Source of the DNA: Lonicera japonica
Taxonomy: Eukaryota; Streptophyta; Magnoliopsida; Dipsacales; Caprifoliaceae
NCBI GenBank assembly: GCA_021464415.1
Contig: CM038466.1
Span: forward strand, 47,243,356-47,307,355
Direction of reading: 5' to 3'
Length of the DNA stretch: 64,000 nt
This document shows, piece by piece, positions 36,514 through 49,022 of this stretch. Under the pieces are notes generated by a model that worked only from the letters and a program-made list of their open reading frames with translations, was not told the origin of the DNA and searched no databases. Positions within the stretch are counted from its first letter, which is position 1; the number at the start of each line of letters is the position of its first letter. Position numbers and translations under genes: made by a program.

Positions 36514-36926
36514 CAGTGGTGGATCCGAATATTAAAGTGTTTTATTATTATTAATATTATTATTATTATTATTATTTTTTAATTATTTTTTTGTGGTGGG
36601 GGTGCAAATTACAAGCCACTTTTTTTTTTTTTTTGTCATAAAAGTAATTAACATGAAACTAAGGTCAAAATAAGTAAACCAAGAAAGACCAGCAATTGTT
36701 GCGTATTATTTTTATTGTACGTAAGATTAGAGTTTATATTTATGTATTTAAGCCCAAAAAGTTATAAATTTTACTTATAGAAAAAAATTGACGGGGCCAA
36801 TGAAGTGTAGTGTACTTGTACATAATAAAATAATAATATTACTACAAAAAATTTCAAAAACCCTAAAGGATACTATGCAAATTTTCAAGAATCTTGGGGG
36901 CCAGCCCTCCCTTCCATCTGCCACTA
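36514..36926. mobile_element. hAT-type MITE with perfect 8-bp TSD ATCACTCC
   Basis: It starts CAGTGGTGGATCC and ends CATCTGCCACTA, an imperfect terminal inverted repeat of the AGTGGCGGATC kind seen in many plant hAT elements. ATCACTCC occurs at 36506-36513 and 36927-36934, exactly next to both ends. Length is 413 bp, without transposase. An (ATT)n microsatellite sits inside at about 36543-36580. Confidence 0.92.
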
Positions 36927-37045
36927 ATCACTCCATTGCTGGAAATGATTTTGATAAGGGTTAATTTCGTAAAACCCCCATTACAATCAATACATTATGC
37001 CAATTTTTGTTTCAGACATATAATATAATATAATATAATATAGTT

Positions 37046-38195
37046 AAGGGTGTAAATGGATGGCTGAGAATCCGAATCCGATCCGTATTCGAATTCGAAT
37101 TTTGTGAATACTTATCTAAATGGATATTCGAAAAAGAGGATTTGGATAGTGTTTTTAAATATCCGAGAAAATGGATAAGGATATGGATAACGATAGTATT
37201 CGACCTGGATAATCCGTATCCGACATCGATTATCCATATTTGCGGATATCTGTTTTACTGGATATCTGTATTCGCTATAATTTAGTATATGTTATGTATA
37301 TATACATATATATTCTCTCATCCTTACAAAAATCGGTCATGTTTAGTTTGGTGTTCATAAACTGCCTAAATTCACCAAAGTCTTTTAAACTAAACAAAAA
37401 AAAAATTGCTTAGAAAAGAATAAAAAAGAAAAAGAAATACCTAAGTTGTATTTACAATTATGTGATTTTTAGAATGAAAGGTTTAAGACCATAACAAATT
37501 TAAATGATAATGATTTTCAATTTGAATTTATTATTTGCATTTATATGGTGATTATCTTATAATCTAACATGAATCTTGTTGGATTATATCATGTTAAAAT
37601 TTACTATAAAATGTAACCTTTTATTTTAACAAGTTTTAAAATACTTCGTTTTACTTCTCGAGTTATAACTTGTAAAAGATTTCATCTTAAATAATAAATT
37701 AAATAGTTAAATATATTTTTAAGATTACTTTAAATTTTTGCACTGACAAAACGTGGGGGTGGAAGTACAATAAGAAAGGAAAAATATAGCATAGTTGTTT
37801 AGGAAAGATGTCCTGGCGGATATCATGTCTACCTAGTACCTAACCCTATTCTTCAGATCATCCACATTGCATGTGGATTCTTTGCTCTATAAAGAGATAG
37901 TCAGTCTTAAGCGGTTGATAATTTCATATAAAAAGTACAACGATCTGAAATTGACCTTTTTTTGCCTCTTTTCCTCATGCAAGAGTGACAGCGAAGGTAG
38001 AATTATATTATTTAACAATATATGTATAGTTATATAAAAAAATGGATATCCGAGGAATCCAATAGAATAAGGATAAAAATAGTTGAATCTATTATCTAAA
38101 GAGATAATGATAAAAATTTAGATAGCCTACTTAAAAAAGGATAAGAACTACAGATATTGTGGTATTCGGTCTATCTCCCATCCGTTTACACCCCT
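37046..38195. mobile_element. Non-autonomous TIR element (GGGTGTAAAYGGATGG ends)
   Basis: Left end AAGGGTGTAAATGGATGG and right end inverse AGGGGTGTAAACGGATGG match at 16 of 18 positions. Next to both ends are sequences rich in GGATAT/ATCCG words, mirror-like between halves. The element sits within a (TATAA)n tract (37018-37042 on the left, 38197-38211 on the right), so its target duplication cannot be read. There is no transposase. The superfamily is probably hAT. Confidence 0.7.
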
Positions 38196-38632
38196 AAATA
38201 TAATATAATATCCCTCAGGAATTACTCAAAATCATGGAATGTCTAAAAGAAATTCTTTGTCGATGGTGTGAGAAAATGGGAAAGAAAAAGGTTCGGTTCT
38301 TGAGGAAAGAATTTCTCAAAAAAAAAAAAGTAACAATAGGCTGTCGACTTCAAGTTTTTCAAGGTCGTCCATTACAAAAAAAATAAACAATAATCTAGCC
38401 TAAATTTTTGCGGAGGTGGGCATCTATTCCTCAAGAGCCTTTTTTACCTGTTATTTAAAAATTAATGTGTAAATCTTAGGGCTTTTTTGAGTTTTCTTTA
38501 TAATTAATACTAAATCTTAGATACTACCTTATTTAAATATTTTTTTATTTACAACTGAGTTAATGGTCTTCTAACTTCGTCTATTATATTACGAGAACGA
38601 CTATTTTATCTTTTTCTTCAAAAAACTTTTAC

Positions 38633-38997
38633 TCCTAAAAAACACTAAACTCTCTCAAACTATTACTTTTTGGCACTAAACCTCCCCATTTTCTAAAAGT
38701 GACACTAAACCTCCTTAAACTATTAGATATTATCACTTAACCCCCAAAATTACATAAATGCCGTTGTACAAAGTTGAGTTTAGTGTTACTTTTAGAAGAT
38801 GAGGAGTTTTAGTGCCAAAAAGTGATAGTTTGAGGGATTTAGTATTTTTTTACCCAACTTTTTACAAGGACATTTATGTAATTTTGAGGGTTAAGTGATA
38901 ATATCTAATAGTTTAAGGGGGTTTAGTGTCACTTTTAGAAGATGATGGGGTTTAGTGCCAAAAAATAATAGTTTGAGGGGGTTTAGTTTTTTTACCC
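38633..38997. mobile_element. Foldback MITE, same family as 19148-19532 (copy 2)
   Basis: It shares with copy 1 the arm words TAAAAAACACTAAAC, CTAAAAGTGACACTAAAC, AAACTATTAGATATTATCAC and AAATTACATAAATGCC, and the inverse of these in the right half, ending in TTTTTTTACCC at 38997. The left end is decayed (TCCTAAAA for GGGTAAAA). I see no clear target duplication. Confidence 0.85.
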
Positions 38998-39475
38998 TAC
39001 TTTTTTTTTTATCTAAACTTACAAAATAAAATAAAATAAAATCTACCCCCTCTCTATTCCATCCAAAATGAAAATTTTTTGGATGAAAATATACTCCCCA
39101 TCTTCTTCCTCTCTTCTCCATGTTCTTCCCTACCCAAGAACCCAAATTTCTCTCTCCAAATTTCTTTGCTTTGCAGAATATAAATCAGATTGAGATCGCA
39201 AACACAACAAAACTAAAGTAATTTATCTCATTCACAAAGATGGAGATATATTTAAAAAGATTAGAAAGGGAGGAAAGTGGTGGTTTGGTAATTCTTAAAC
39301 GGTCACTAGTTCATGATCTCATTCACACAAATCAGGCATACATTAAAGATTAATTTGAGTTTTCATATTAATTTCCAAATTGTCTACTATCTTGGGGTTG
39401 ATTTACCTCCAATCTACTATATTCTTCAATTTCGATATACCTATATATGTATATATTTTCGATTTATTTTTTGTT

Positions 39476-39480
<5 letters not shown>

Positions 39481-39518
<38 letters not shown>
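39481..39518. repeat. (AG)19 microsatellite
   Basis: Nineteen AG units without interruption. The frame crossing it (39313-39633) is not considered a gene. Confidence 0.95.
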
Positions 39519-39522
<4 letters not shown>

Positions 39523-41856
39523 ATTTCGCCGTGGCAATGGAGGTTCACCTGTGGTGGCGGTGACAGTGGCTATGAGAAGGAGGTGACAGTGGAATTGAAG
39601 GTGGGGATGGTGGGATTATCAAACCCTCTCTAGGGAAGAAGATTAAACCATGTGAAAAATAGAGCACCCATTCTCAGGTGATGGGGGTGATGGTGGAATG
39701 GAAGGTGGGGGTGGTGAGAAGGTGAAATCAAATGGGTATTCTAAATCATTAGTCGTGGAATTTGAGATACTTTCTAATGTAATTAGGTTTAAATCTAGAA
39801 TGAGAAAAATTAAGAATTTTAGAGAAAATTAGGGTTTTTGAGTATAAGAAAAAAGAAGATGGGACAGGAACATTTCAATCAAAAAATCCTTTTGATTTTA
39901 AAACAAAAATCGTTTCCCGCAATTTGTTTTTCTCTAAAGTGGATATTGAGCGAGAGAAAGAGAGACATTGAGAGAGGGGGTGTGTGTTAGATTTTTTTTA
40001 TTAGTTTAGAGACAAAAAGTAAGGGTTATGATTTTTTTAAGATGAATAGTAAGGAACAAAAGAGTCATTCTCGCAAAAAATTGGACAGAGTTAGAAGACT
40101 ATTAAAACTTAGAGGGTAAGTCAAATGATTATTGAAATAAGGGAGTTTCTTGAATTTAGTAATTAATGATAAGAGGCAAACTTAAAAAAATCCTAAATCT
40201 TATGTGTGCAACGATGTGTATTTACAATTATATATTCATGACAAAATAATATAATGCTCTAATGGTTTATATTGGAGGTAGTTATTTTATATATATAACA
40301 GAAACCCAATTCACCCTTTTTATACATTGTTTTTGGTTGTGGAATGAGAGCTTCCATTTTGATTTTAAGAATTTAGTTTTCATACTGCGTAAATTTATTT
40401 TAGCACCTAAACATTTTCACATCATCGATGGGATTTCATGAGGGCTTTTCTATCTTTATCAAGATTCGAGACTTGGAATTTTATTGATGTCGGTGGCAAC
40501 CCTATCTACCTCCCCGGGGGAAAGGGGGGTGGTTAAAGACTTGCGTCTTTTATTTTTCAATTTTTTTTGGACTTTATTTTTCTTCTCTTTCTTGAAATTA
40601 AGGGTTGTATGTTACATCTACTAATTAATTGGCGATAGATTTAATGTTTTCTTGGAGTAAAAGTATTCCAGGCTTGCAAAACCTCCCCATAAAACTTTAA
40701 AAATCACTAGTAAATTAACGCTTACATTTTTTCAATCTAACTATACATAATCCTTTGAATATTTTTGTGATTGTATAACTAACATCATGCACCCGGCCAT
40801 GTTTATCTGGTCATTTTACATCAATGAAGTCCGTGACAATTCTAAAGAAGAAATGAAGAAATACAAGTGTATATCCATTCCGTAACTGAAATTTTGGTAC
40901 GTACTATGGCATACCGTACCATACTAATTGTACCATTTACCAAATAGATTTCTTTTGATTTTTATTCCAAATACCAAAATAATACTAATATACCACAACA
41001 TTTATCAATAAATTTAGATATTAGTCCAAATTTGAGCTAATCAATTTTCACTTTCACATTAAAGCTTAGATTATCACCTCTATTTATCAATTATATAACC
41101 AAAAACTCTCTCTCACTCTCTATCATACAGCATTTTCTATATTAAGATTTTAGATATTGTGTATCTAAAACATTCGCGACATGGTAATTACCGTACTTAC
41201 AAATAATATAATATTCATTCACTTCATTCAAAGGCCATTTGAATGAGCCCCTGGACTTTATTATAATTAGTTTTTTGGTGAGGTGGGTTCTCATATCTCT
41301 CTCATCTTCATTGATTCTGTTTTATTCTTTTTTTTTTGTTATATCCTGCACACCCATAATGATAAACTAAACTATTGATTAATCATATCCCAAGTGTATT
41401 CGCTAACCTTAGAATTTTAGATATTCCTATAATACTTTAAATTTCAATATTTTATTCATTTTTTTAGTTTGAAATTTCATTATTCATCAGCGTCCTATTT
41501 GATAGATGTGAGTATATGTGTTAATTATTTATATTTAGGTTTAGTGTTTTTGGAAAAATTGATTGCAAAAAACTTTATTAAAGTCAAGTAAAAATAACTT
41601 AATGTTGTGTTTTGTTTTTAGCAAAAAATGCTTACTAATTGTATACACTTTTTTGAATTTTTTTTAGGATTGATTTTTTTGAATATAGTATCATGAATTC
41701 TGGTAAAAAATATGAGAATAGGGTTTTTTTTTTTGCCATTAAATACTTCAATGGATTTTATTTTTTTGAGATTTTATAACATATACTTCCAAAATTAAAT
41801 TCATTGCTTCTTAGAACATAAAAAAAATATTTTAGTAATAATGCCACCATATAGGG
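39519..41856. other. AT-rich intergenic DNA
   Basis: No recognisable gene or defined element is seen. 39530-39720 is G-rich with GGTGGxGGTG words. 40300-40560 has mixed composition and may be old retroposon sequence. Confidence 0.4.
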
Positions 41857-42590
41857 CCTCCAATTTTGACATGACACACCAACGCGACATGAAGTTTAGC
41901 TGATTATGGTCAATTATGTTGTTCAGATCATTTCGGGTAGACAAGCTTAATCGAAAAACTTAAACGGGTCGTATTTCGGGTTAGACAACTTAAACCCGAA
42001 AAACTAAACGGTCGTATTTCGGGTTAACCCGCTTATCGAATTTGACCCCGCAATTAACACGATTATTTTTTATATTTTTTTCAGCTATATATATATATTA
42101 TTTTGCCATCTTGCTTGGACAATTAAATTCTTATTTTGAGTATTGGTAAAAGACGATAATTATTATATTTTTGATGATGGATAAATTGCTTGGGTGATGG
42201 AATACTATTTATTCTGACTCTAGATTCTTATTATTATCATATGATTTTAATTAAATATTAAATTTTGGTATTGGGTAATAATTTATGACTTATTGAAAAT
42301 TTAAAACTATTATAAGATAAGTTAATTGTTTTCACATGCAACTCAATTGTCATTATTATTTTAATAGGTTAATTGCGCAGTGTCAAGTTGCAGGTTTAAT
42401 ATGACCAGTTTATTAAACGGGTTAGTCGGGTCATATCGTATAACTTGTAAAATAAACAGGTCGTATTCGAGTTAATATAAATAACACAATTAGTTAAACG
42501 GGTCGTGTTTGGGTTAACACTAATGCCGTAATACTTGTATGTTGACACGAGCCTGACACAACATGAGAACCCGAATTGCCAACCCTACCC
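41857..42590. mobile_element. Probable TIR element with CGGGTCGTATTCGGGTT words
   Basis: Several forms of AAACGGGTCGTATTTCGGGTT occur in both halves (41965-42030 and 42412-42515). The right end, read inversely, is GGGTTGGCAATTCGGGTT, the usual start of a widespread plant MITE family. The left end near 41857 (TAGGGCCTCCAATTTTG) is a weak match. No target duplication was found, so ends are approximate. Confidence 0.45.
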
Positions 42591-42599
42591 TATTTCTAC

Positions 42600-45340
42600 A
42601 TATACTTTCAAAACATTTTACTAGTTGTATTTAGCACATAGTAGATTAATATTTGTAATATATTTAAGGTCACGTGTGACAAGTTTATTTTTGACATGCT
42701 CTTATATATATATTTTTTTATATTGTATATTAATATGAGATAATTACAATTAATTTTGTAATAATATTTTTCTTGTTTTTTTTAAAAAAATTGTAATAAA
42801 ATTTAAGTCTTTGTGGGTACCATGCAGGCGGCTTTTGACTAAGAAAACAACAATCGAGTCAAAGGCGCGTAGAAAAACTGAAAAAAAGTTAAAATTAATT
42901 TATATATTTTGAATGTATTTTCCAATCAGTGGCAGAAACTTCAGTGCCGTGTCGTCGCATTGACTCCCACTATATGTTCTAATTTCCGAGTAAATTAGGT
43001 GTCCGGCGTTTGTCCTGGATTAATTTTTGGGTGCTATTCTTTTTTTTTTTTTTAACTTTTTAAAATTTATTGTAAAATATTATTTTATAGATTTAGTATA
43101 TTGATTTTTTTTGACTTATAAGTATTTATTTATGTCTATACCGTATATAAATTTTGTATGCATGCACCACACTCTCTTTTAGTATATGTGCATCTAATTC
43201 TCGTCTATCATACATAAGGAATTGTACTTTGTATATGTACTTCTGTACTTGTAATTAAGCTGGGGGAACTATTTGGTATCTCCATTAAATTATCAATACC
43301 TTCATATATAAGAAAACAAAAAAATAAAAAAATAAGAAAACTCAATATTAAGAGTTGAAACCTTACACATTATAAGAAAATCACTCTACCTGACCATTTT
43401 GCCATATACGTTCCCATGTTACTAAATTATTTCAAATAATTAATTATCATGTCGCACGCGTGTCACGTGTCCTTTTATTTTAAATTATAACTTTACCATC
43501 TTCTCTTTGGCCTTGACTCTTCCATAATATTTGCATCTTCAATTCTTTTAACCGAGTTTCATTTGGAGAGTTAATGACTGTATGTTTTGATCATAAATTA
43601 AGTTAAAATAAATCATCTCTATACTAAATAAATTATTGTCAATCAAATTTTAACAAAAGATTCAAAACATACGTAAATTTAGTAAATTTTAATATAAAAT
43701 GTTCATTTTCATTTATTAATATTTTTGATAATAATCTCACGCACCTTCTAATATAATCTTTTATAACTATTTTGTGAAATGATCTACTCAGTACAAAAAT
43801 CATCTCCACCAAATTTTGTATTAAAAAGTCATACGTTTAAGATTTAACCCTCATAATGGTCCCCATTGAAAGAAATTAAACCAAATGAGTATTGTAGATG
43901 TGCTGAATCCCTTTCTTATAACGTTTTTAATTTCTATATTTTTTTTCACACAAGCACTCTATCAAATCACACTTTCGTAAACAAATTTTCTTTTTAACAG
44001 TTAATTATGCTAATATATATTGATATACATGCCCTAAAAATAAATAAATATAAAAGTAAAAACATAACAATAACAACAACAACAACAACAATTGTAGGTG
44101 GCGAAAAATTTGGCCAGACCCACAGAGATAATATTCTTCGTGAGTATGAATGTATGTATTGTTAGTGTTACAAGAGATAAGACAATATTGTTTTTGTTTA
44201 TAGGTAAGTTCCACAAGTGAGCTTAATTCTACTGACAATACGTCCTCCTTTTTTGTGTGTATGAGCTTTTGTTGATGTTTAAGAATGGAGTTTTTTACTC
44301 GAAGACAAGTTACCAGCTTTTCTCTTTATCTTCCTTCTCTCTTTGGATTCCTCAATTACTGAAAATCGATCCTTCTGTCTAGAGCTATTCATTTCTATTT
44401 ATATCTGTATAGAATTAGGGTTACAATGTTCAATGCATGGCTAAAAGACAGCTAGGGATAAGGCGTGGGTCCCCTTGCATTAATTATGAAATGATTTGCA
44501 TTAAAGACCCGATCACCTTTACATCACTCATGTGTCAAGATTTGGTGGTTACATTACGAGCAGGTGAGAAGTGGCGTGGGAAGTGACTTCTGTCACAAGG
44601 TGGTGGCTTTGCATGTATTCCTCATGATGAATAAAGTCCCATCACATCCTCTACATGTTCATCTCTCTTTTGTCAAGCGTGTTGGCCACGTAATGTGGTC
44701 GATATGGAGGTGTGCCCAGTTCCTATCCATCTCGGTGTTGAGCTGTCCTCGCACTTAAGTTTTTCTTTGTTGACCCTCGATTGTTACTCCGCCAAAACAG
44801 GTCTAGTTTGTAGCCTTTGAAATGTTGGATTGGCCCAATACCTTGATAATTATTTTATGTCCCTCTCAATTCTCCCCCCCCCACCATGCGTAGGCTCGGT
44901 TATCGAACTAGGCCTGTGTGCTTGGACTCTAAATGATCTCCATTAGCTGCAAACTAAAACAAGACAACCGAGAATGCTTGTTTTCCTGAGGAAGTGTCAG
45001 ACGGATGTGGTTAGGGTCAGCATACATGTTAAACTGGTGTGGCATGCTGTTATTGAAGTGACACACTCTTTTTTTTGCAGTAAATCGTCCATCATAGTGG
45101 GAAGTCTCCCAAGAACGGAACCTTTCGTATATAAGGTGAGTCCATTCCATTCTTCATTTATTATTTCTTCCTCATCACAGTTTAAAAGAAGAGAATTTTT
45201 TCTGCTTTTGAAATCAAGTTCGCTCTTTGACTCGTCACCTATACCCTCTTTAGGACATTCACCTCTTCTTTCCTCTAGTTCGCCCTCATTTTCTCCATCG
45301 TCGTTGAAAAAACTATTGAAGGCGTGCAGAGAGAGTTAAC
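42600..45340. other. AT-rich intergenic DNA
   Basis: No supportable gene is seen. An (AAC)n microsatellite lies at 44071-44092. 44500-45340 is less AT-rich and has a TATATAAGG word near 45129 and a Ser/Phe-rich frame (44974-45339) without a domain; this could be LTR sequence but I cannot define it. Confidence 0.4.
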
Positions 45341-45344
45341 CTAG

Positions 45345-46258
45345 GTGTATTATTATCTGATTTATGCGAAAAACCAAATTTATTAATATCGCAGAATTAA
45401 ACTTAAGAGTCTACCAATTTTAATTCTGAAAGTTTGCTTAATATTGTTTAGCATGCATACGCAAAGCAAATAATCAAGTATAGATAATAAAGACAAGATA
45501 TAATGAAGTTTCCATACAGTGCAGGACTAATCCTCAACAAACAAATCCATTATAATAATCACAAGAAGTACAGACCCGATTAATCACTAACTGACTTAGA
45601 CGAACAATTCCTGACTTGCGCAAGAATAACTCTAGACGTAACCTATAGTGAAACAGCTTCCTCCTCAAATCTCTTAATTTGGAACACAACGTATCACACG
45701 CTTTGAATTCGTTTTGATCTCTTTGGCAGCCTTGCTCTTCAACAACGGGTTCAGGATCTTTGTTCTTGAAGTAGAACAATTAGATTGGCATGAATATTTA
45801 ATTCAGGACCTTAGGTGGCATAATGCTGAAATTGCTCTTTGAAACGTATGAATTTTGATATATGAAGAGCTTTAATTGATATGAGGCAATAGGATTAATT
45901 TATAGAGTAAAGAGTCCAACTCTTAGTTGTAATAGGAAACATACCAAATAAGCTTGAATTACGATAAAAAATAATGCCCAGAAAACCTTGCTAGACCGGT
46001 CCAAGTTATTAAAAGCTGGATCGTCCACCAATGTGAAAAACTGTGGAACAACTTAACTACTAGACCGTCCACTATTTGCTCTTGTACTTTCCGAAATTAG
46101 AATTCAATTCCTGAGGATTTAAACGCCGGACCGGTCCAAGTACAATCACTGTACCGGTCCGAAATACAGGGCACTAGTTTTTCCTTTCAAAATAAAACAC
46201 ATCATCACCTAAGTGAATAAATCTTTTTTACCAAGCTTACCATTTTAAAACTTCCACA
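45345..46258 (-). mobile_element. LTR-like sequence with GGACCGGTCC palindromes
   Basis: Read on the minus strand, the stretch starts TGTGGAAGTTTTAAAATGG near 46258, has three to four GACCGGTCC-type words (45992-46160), and a TATA-like TATAAATT at 45897-45904. This order is that of LTR U3 and promoter. The 3' end is uncertain (the AACCTAGG word near 45337 may mark it). No primer site is seen. The family, Ty1/copia or Ty3/gypsy, is not decided. Confidence 0.5.
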
Positions 46259-46260
46259 AT

Positions 46261-47345
46261 TTGAATTTTGGTGACTTTGGTGTGCTTGAAGTCTTCACTT
46301 TGAACTTGAACTTTGATATAAAGATTTTACAAGCAAAATGGTGTTTTTTTTATCGAATAAAGTCAACACTTATAGACCTTACAGTCGTGCCATACCCAAA
46401 CCCTGACTTCTTTATGGGTCGATGCAAATTGTTCAACAATGACAGGAAGAAAAAATTCTAGAGAAACTTCCTCCCCAAGGGGCTAGAGTGGGAAGAGCAT
46501 GACGAGGACAATGACATCATTGCCAAAATTTTGCACTTCGATCAAGGCACGTACCCCATTTATACTTCTTACTTTCTTCAAGCGAGGTTAAAGATATCTT
46601 TTGACCTTCTCCTAGTTGAATTCCCGAGGACGACCTAACTTTATATAACCCAATTAACCCCCAACACTGTCTAGACCATTTTGGGGGTTGCCAAAATAAA
46701 TCGGTGATTCGGCATGCAACTCGATTTTTGGGACATCAAGTACTGCTACAACATCCTCTACTCTAAGTCTGAGAGTAGGTGGAGCTTTAAGGGTAGAACA
46801 GGAGCCCTCGCCCTGGTCTTTGGCCTATAAGACTCCTGTAAGTACATGTATAACGATGTTGTGATAATAAAAGGGGACATTGAGCGTGATCCCATGGAAT
46901 ACCCAGTCCCTAAACAATGTGGTGCCCTTGGTTTGTGGCTTTTTGCCTTGTTGGATTTTGGTATGCTTTCTCTTGCTTTTCTTTTTTGTCCATGACCTCC
47001 ATTTCCTTGCATATGAGAAGTTGTTCAAGAGGCCTAGCTCATCGTCCACTATGACCAGTTGAATGCCATCGCTCACCATACTAGTCTGGGCAATTCATCA
47101 GAGGTCAATCACCCCAGGGCGGCCCATAATTTATTGGGGTATACTCCAAATTGTACCTCTTTCATAAAGAGGACTGGCCCTACTACATGGATCGAGGAGG
47201 ACATCCTTTACTGGCCTACCAGGTACGAGTTGTTCATCCGCTACAACATCCTTAGTAGGGAGGTGAAGTTGGAAAGTGAGAAGAGAGCAAGCCAAGCTGT
47301 GCCGCCTCTATCCTCTGGCCAAACCGCCATGGCTGATCTTGCTGA
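46261..47345 (+). pseudogene. Extra ORF opposite to gag, Transposase_28-like
   Basis: One plus-strand frame can be followed for most of this stretch: ILQAKWCFFYR, LEWEEHDEDNDIIAKILHF, TYPIYTSYFLQARL, TQLTPNTV, ILGVAKINR, FWDIKYCYNI, GALALVFGL, MYNDVVIIKGDIERDP and a later part with RTGPTTWIEEDILYW. The layout (a Y.YTxYF.x.GL...Q.xPN...ILG pattern) resembles the plant 'putative gypsy type transposon' domain (Pfam Transposase_28). Such ORFs, in antisense, are known from Tat-lineage Ty3/gypsy elements. At least five in-frame stops interrupt it (TAG 46459, then TAA, TAG, TGA, TAA), each explainable by a C-to-T change of CAG, CAA or CGA. The domain identity is a moderate inference. Confidence 0.5.
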
Positions 47346-47351
47346 GGCAAC

Positions 47352-49022
47352 TCAGGTTTGGAGAACCCTGCCTTCTTTCTTCTCTACCTGCTTAATCAGG
47401 AAAACGGGATCATCTTCTTCCTTTTCAACTATCAAGGCATTAATCCTCACTCCATGGTTGGGGAGTGGATTCTTCACAACATTTGGGGCTTCGAGATTAG
47501 GGATTTTGCCAAATTCGATTAAATCTTGAATACTATGCCTTAAAGCCACACATCGGTCTGTGTTATGGCCCAGGCCTTGATGAAATTCATAATGCTCATT
47601 GGTGTTCCAACCACGGGGAAGTGGATTGGGAGGAGCCCGAGGAGCTAAAGGTTGTATGAGACCCCCTAGTTGTAGCGCGGCAAACGTCTTACTCAAAGAT
47701 GCTGGGAACTGGGAAAAACGTCTATCTCTGGGTCTCCCTATATTTCTAGTATGGTTAATAAAACTTTGGTTAGGTACGAACCCCTGATTAGGCATGGACC
47801 TCCGCTCTTGCGAGTATTGAAAATTTGTTCATTGGTAGGGACTTGAGTTTTGATAAGATAATACCTAATTAATACCAGAAGCTAATTTCTTATACTGAGA
47901 AGCGGTCTTTTTAGCCTTGGAAGCTTTTGCCAATTTTTCTTCGGTTTCATTGGCTATGTGCATCAAAGCTTTGTATTTCTCGAAATATTGATGCCCCATA
48001 CCATTTTGAATCTTGGGCTTTAAGTTCTTGACGATTAACCCCTACTCTTCTTCGGATAATCGATCGATCATTTGTGAGGCTAACTCCCTCCAACGGGTGA
48101 TGAAGTCACACTTTCATTCTCTAGCTGCTTGGCCATTTTGAGGTGTTTACGAGTGATTTTCAGCTCTTCATTTGATTGGTAATGCTCCAGGAATTCCTTC
48201 ACAATACTTTTCCAATCTGCTACTCTACGTTTTTCACAACCCAAAAACCAACTATGTGCGGGTCCCGTCAAGGTTTGATGGAAACCTTAAGCCAAGTGAG
48301 TTTCATTCAATCCATATAATTGCATAGTACGAACTTAGGCTTTTAGATGAAAATGAGGTGGGCTGTTCCCCGAAAACTTTTCAACATTGGAAAGTTTAAA
48401 ACCGACTAGCAACCTGGCCTCTTGGAAGAGAGATAGATTCTGAATATCAGCTATGTCATCGGCCTTGTTCATTACCTTTAGATTTAAAACTTTCATTTAG
48501 TCTTTTAACAAAGCAATGGCCTCATTCTCTCTGGCCTGTTCAACCAGTGACTTAGCATATTGCCCCATATACGGATCCTGCTCATGCTCTTAGAAAGGTG
48601 GGTTGTGGTGTTGTCGAGGTTGGTTATGGTCAAGGTGGAGCCATGCATTGATAGCATCGGGTACGGGTGGCCCATGGTGAGGGGGAGGAACTTGAGGGAT
48701 ATTCTACTGGGCTGGGGGCATAGGTTGACCCTGATTGCGGACGGGATTGAGATTTGGTGGGTTTGGTTCAACGGGTGCCTGATTGGCGAGTAAAGCATCT
48801 AAAAGAGCCTGAATGGCCCTCTGTTGGTGGTCATGGTGTTCAAGAACTGAGTCAAACCTTGTATCATTAATAAAGATGTTTGGGGCTAAGGCTCCGGATC
48901 AATTGGTAAATCAGGACCAGGCGGCTGATCTGCTACACCATGCTAACCCTCGCGTCGTTAATCCCTCCATCGTTAACCTCTATATGATCATTCTGAAAGT
49001 CCAGTACTTGTCGCGATGGCAT
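47352..49022 (-). pseudogene. Ty3/gypsy gag (left copy), decayed
   Basis: Minus strand. An ATG at 49022 (MPSRQVLDF) begins a frame with early stops and shifts; recognisable parts follow in order: MNKADDIADIQNL, ARLLVGFKLSNVEKFSG, the capsid-like LTGPAHSWFLG, ADWKSIVKEFLEHYQSNEEL, KHLKMAKQLENES, then RELASQMIDRL, NGMGHQYFEKYKALMHI, and the C-terminal open part 47795-47352 with HQGLGHNTDRCVALRHSIQD (CCHC-like knuckle region, degenerate), PLPNHGVRINAL and EEDDPVF. This is the retrotransposon gag domain and the gag-protease junction. Protease, RT, RNase H and integrase do not follow; instead the opposite-strand ORF begins. Confidence 0.88.

Noticed and set aside
39313..39633. 106-residue plus-strand ORF
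   Set aside because: It owes its length to the (AG)n microsatellite (a run of alternating Arg and Glu) and has no domain.
44974..45339. 121-residue plus-strand ORF
   Set aside because: Ser/Phe-rich composition without domain or homology that I recognise; surrounding sequence looks like LTR or spacer.
47352..47529. Plus-strand frame running on into the gag region (to 47529)
   Set aside because: This part is the shadow of gag; only the part left of about 47345 shows extra-ORF-like text.
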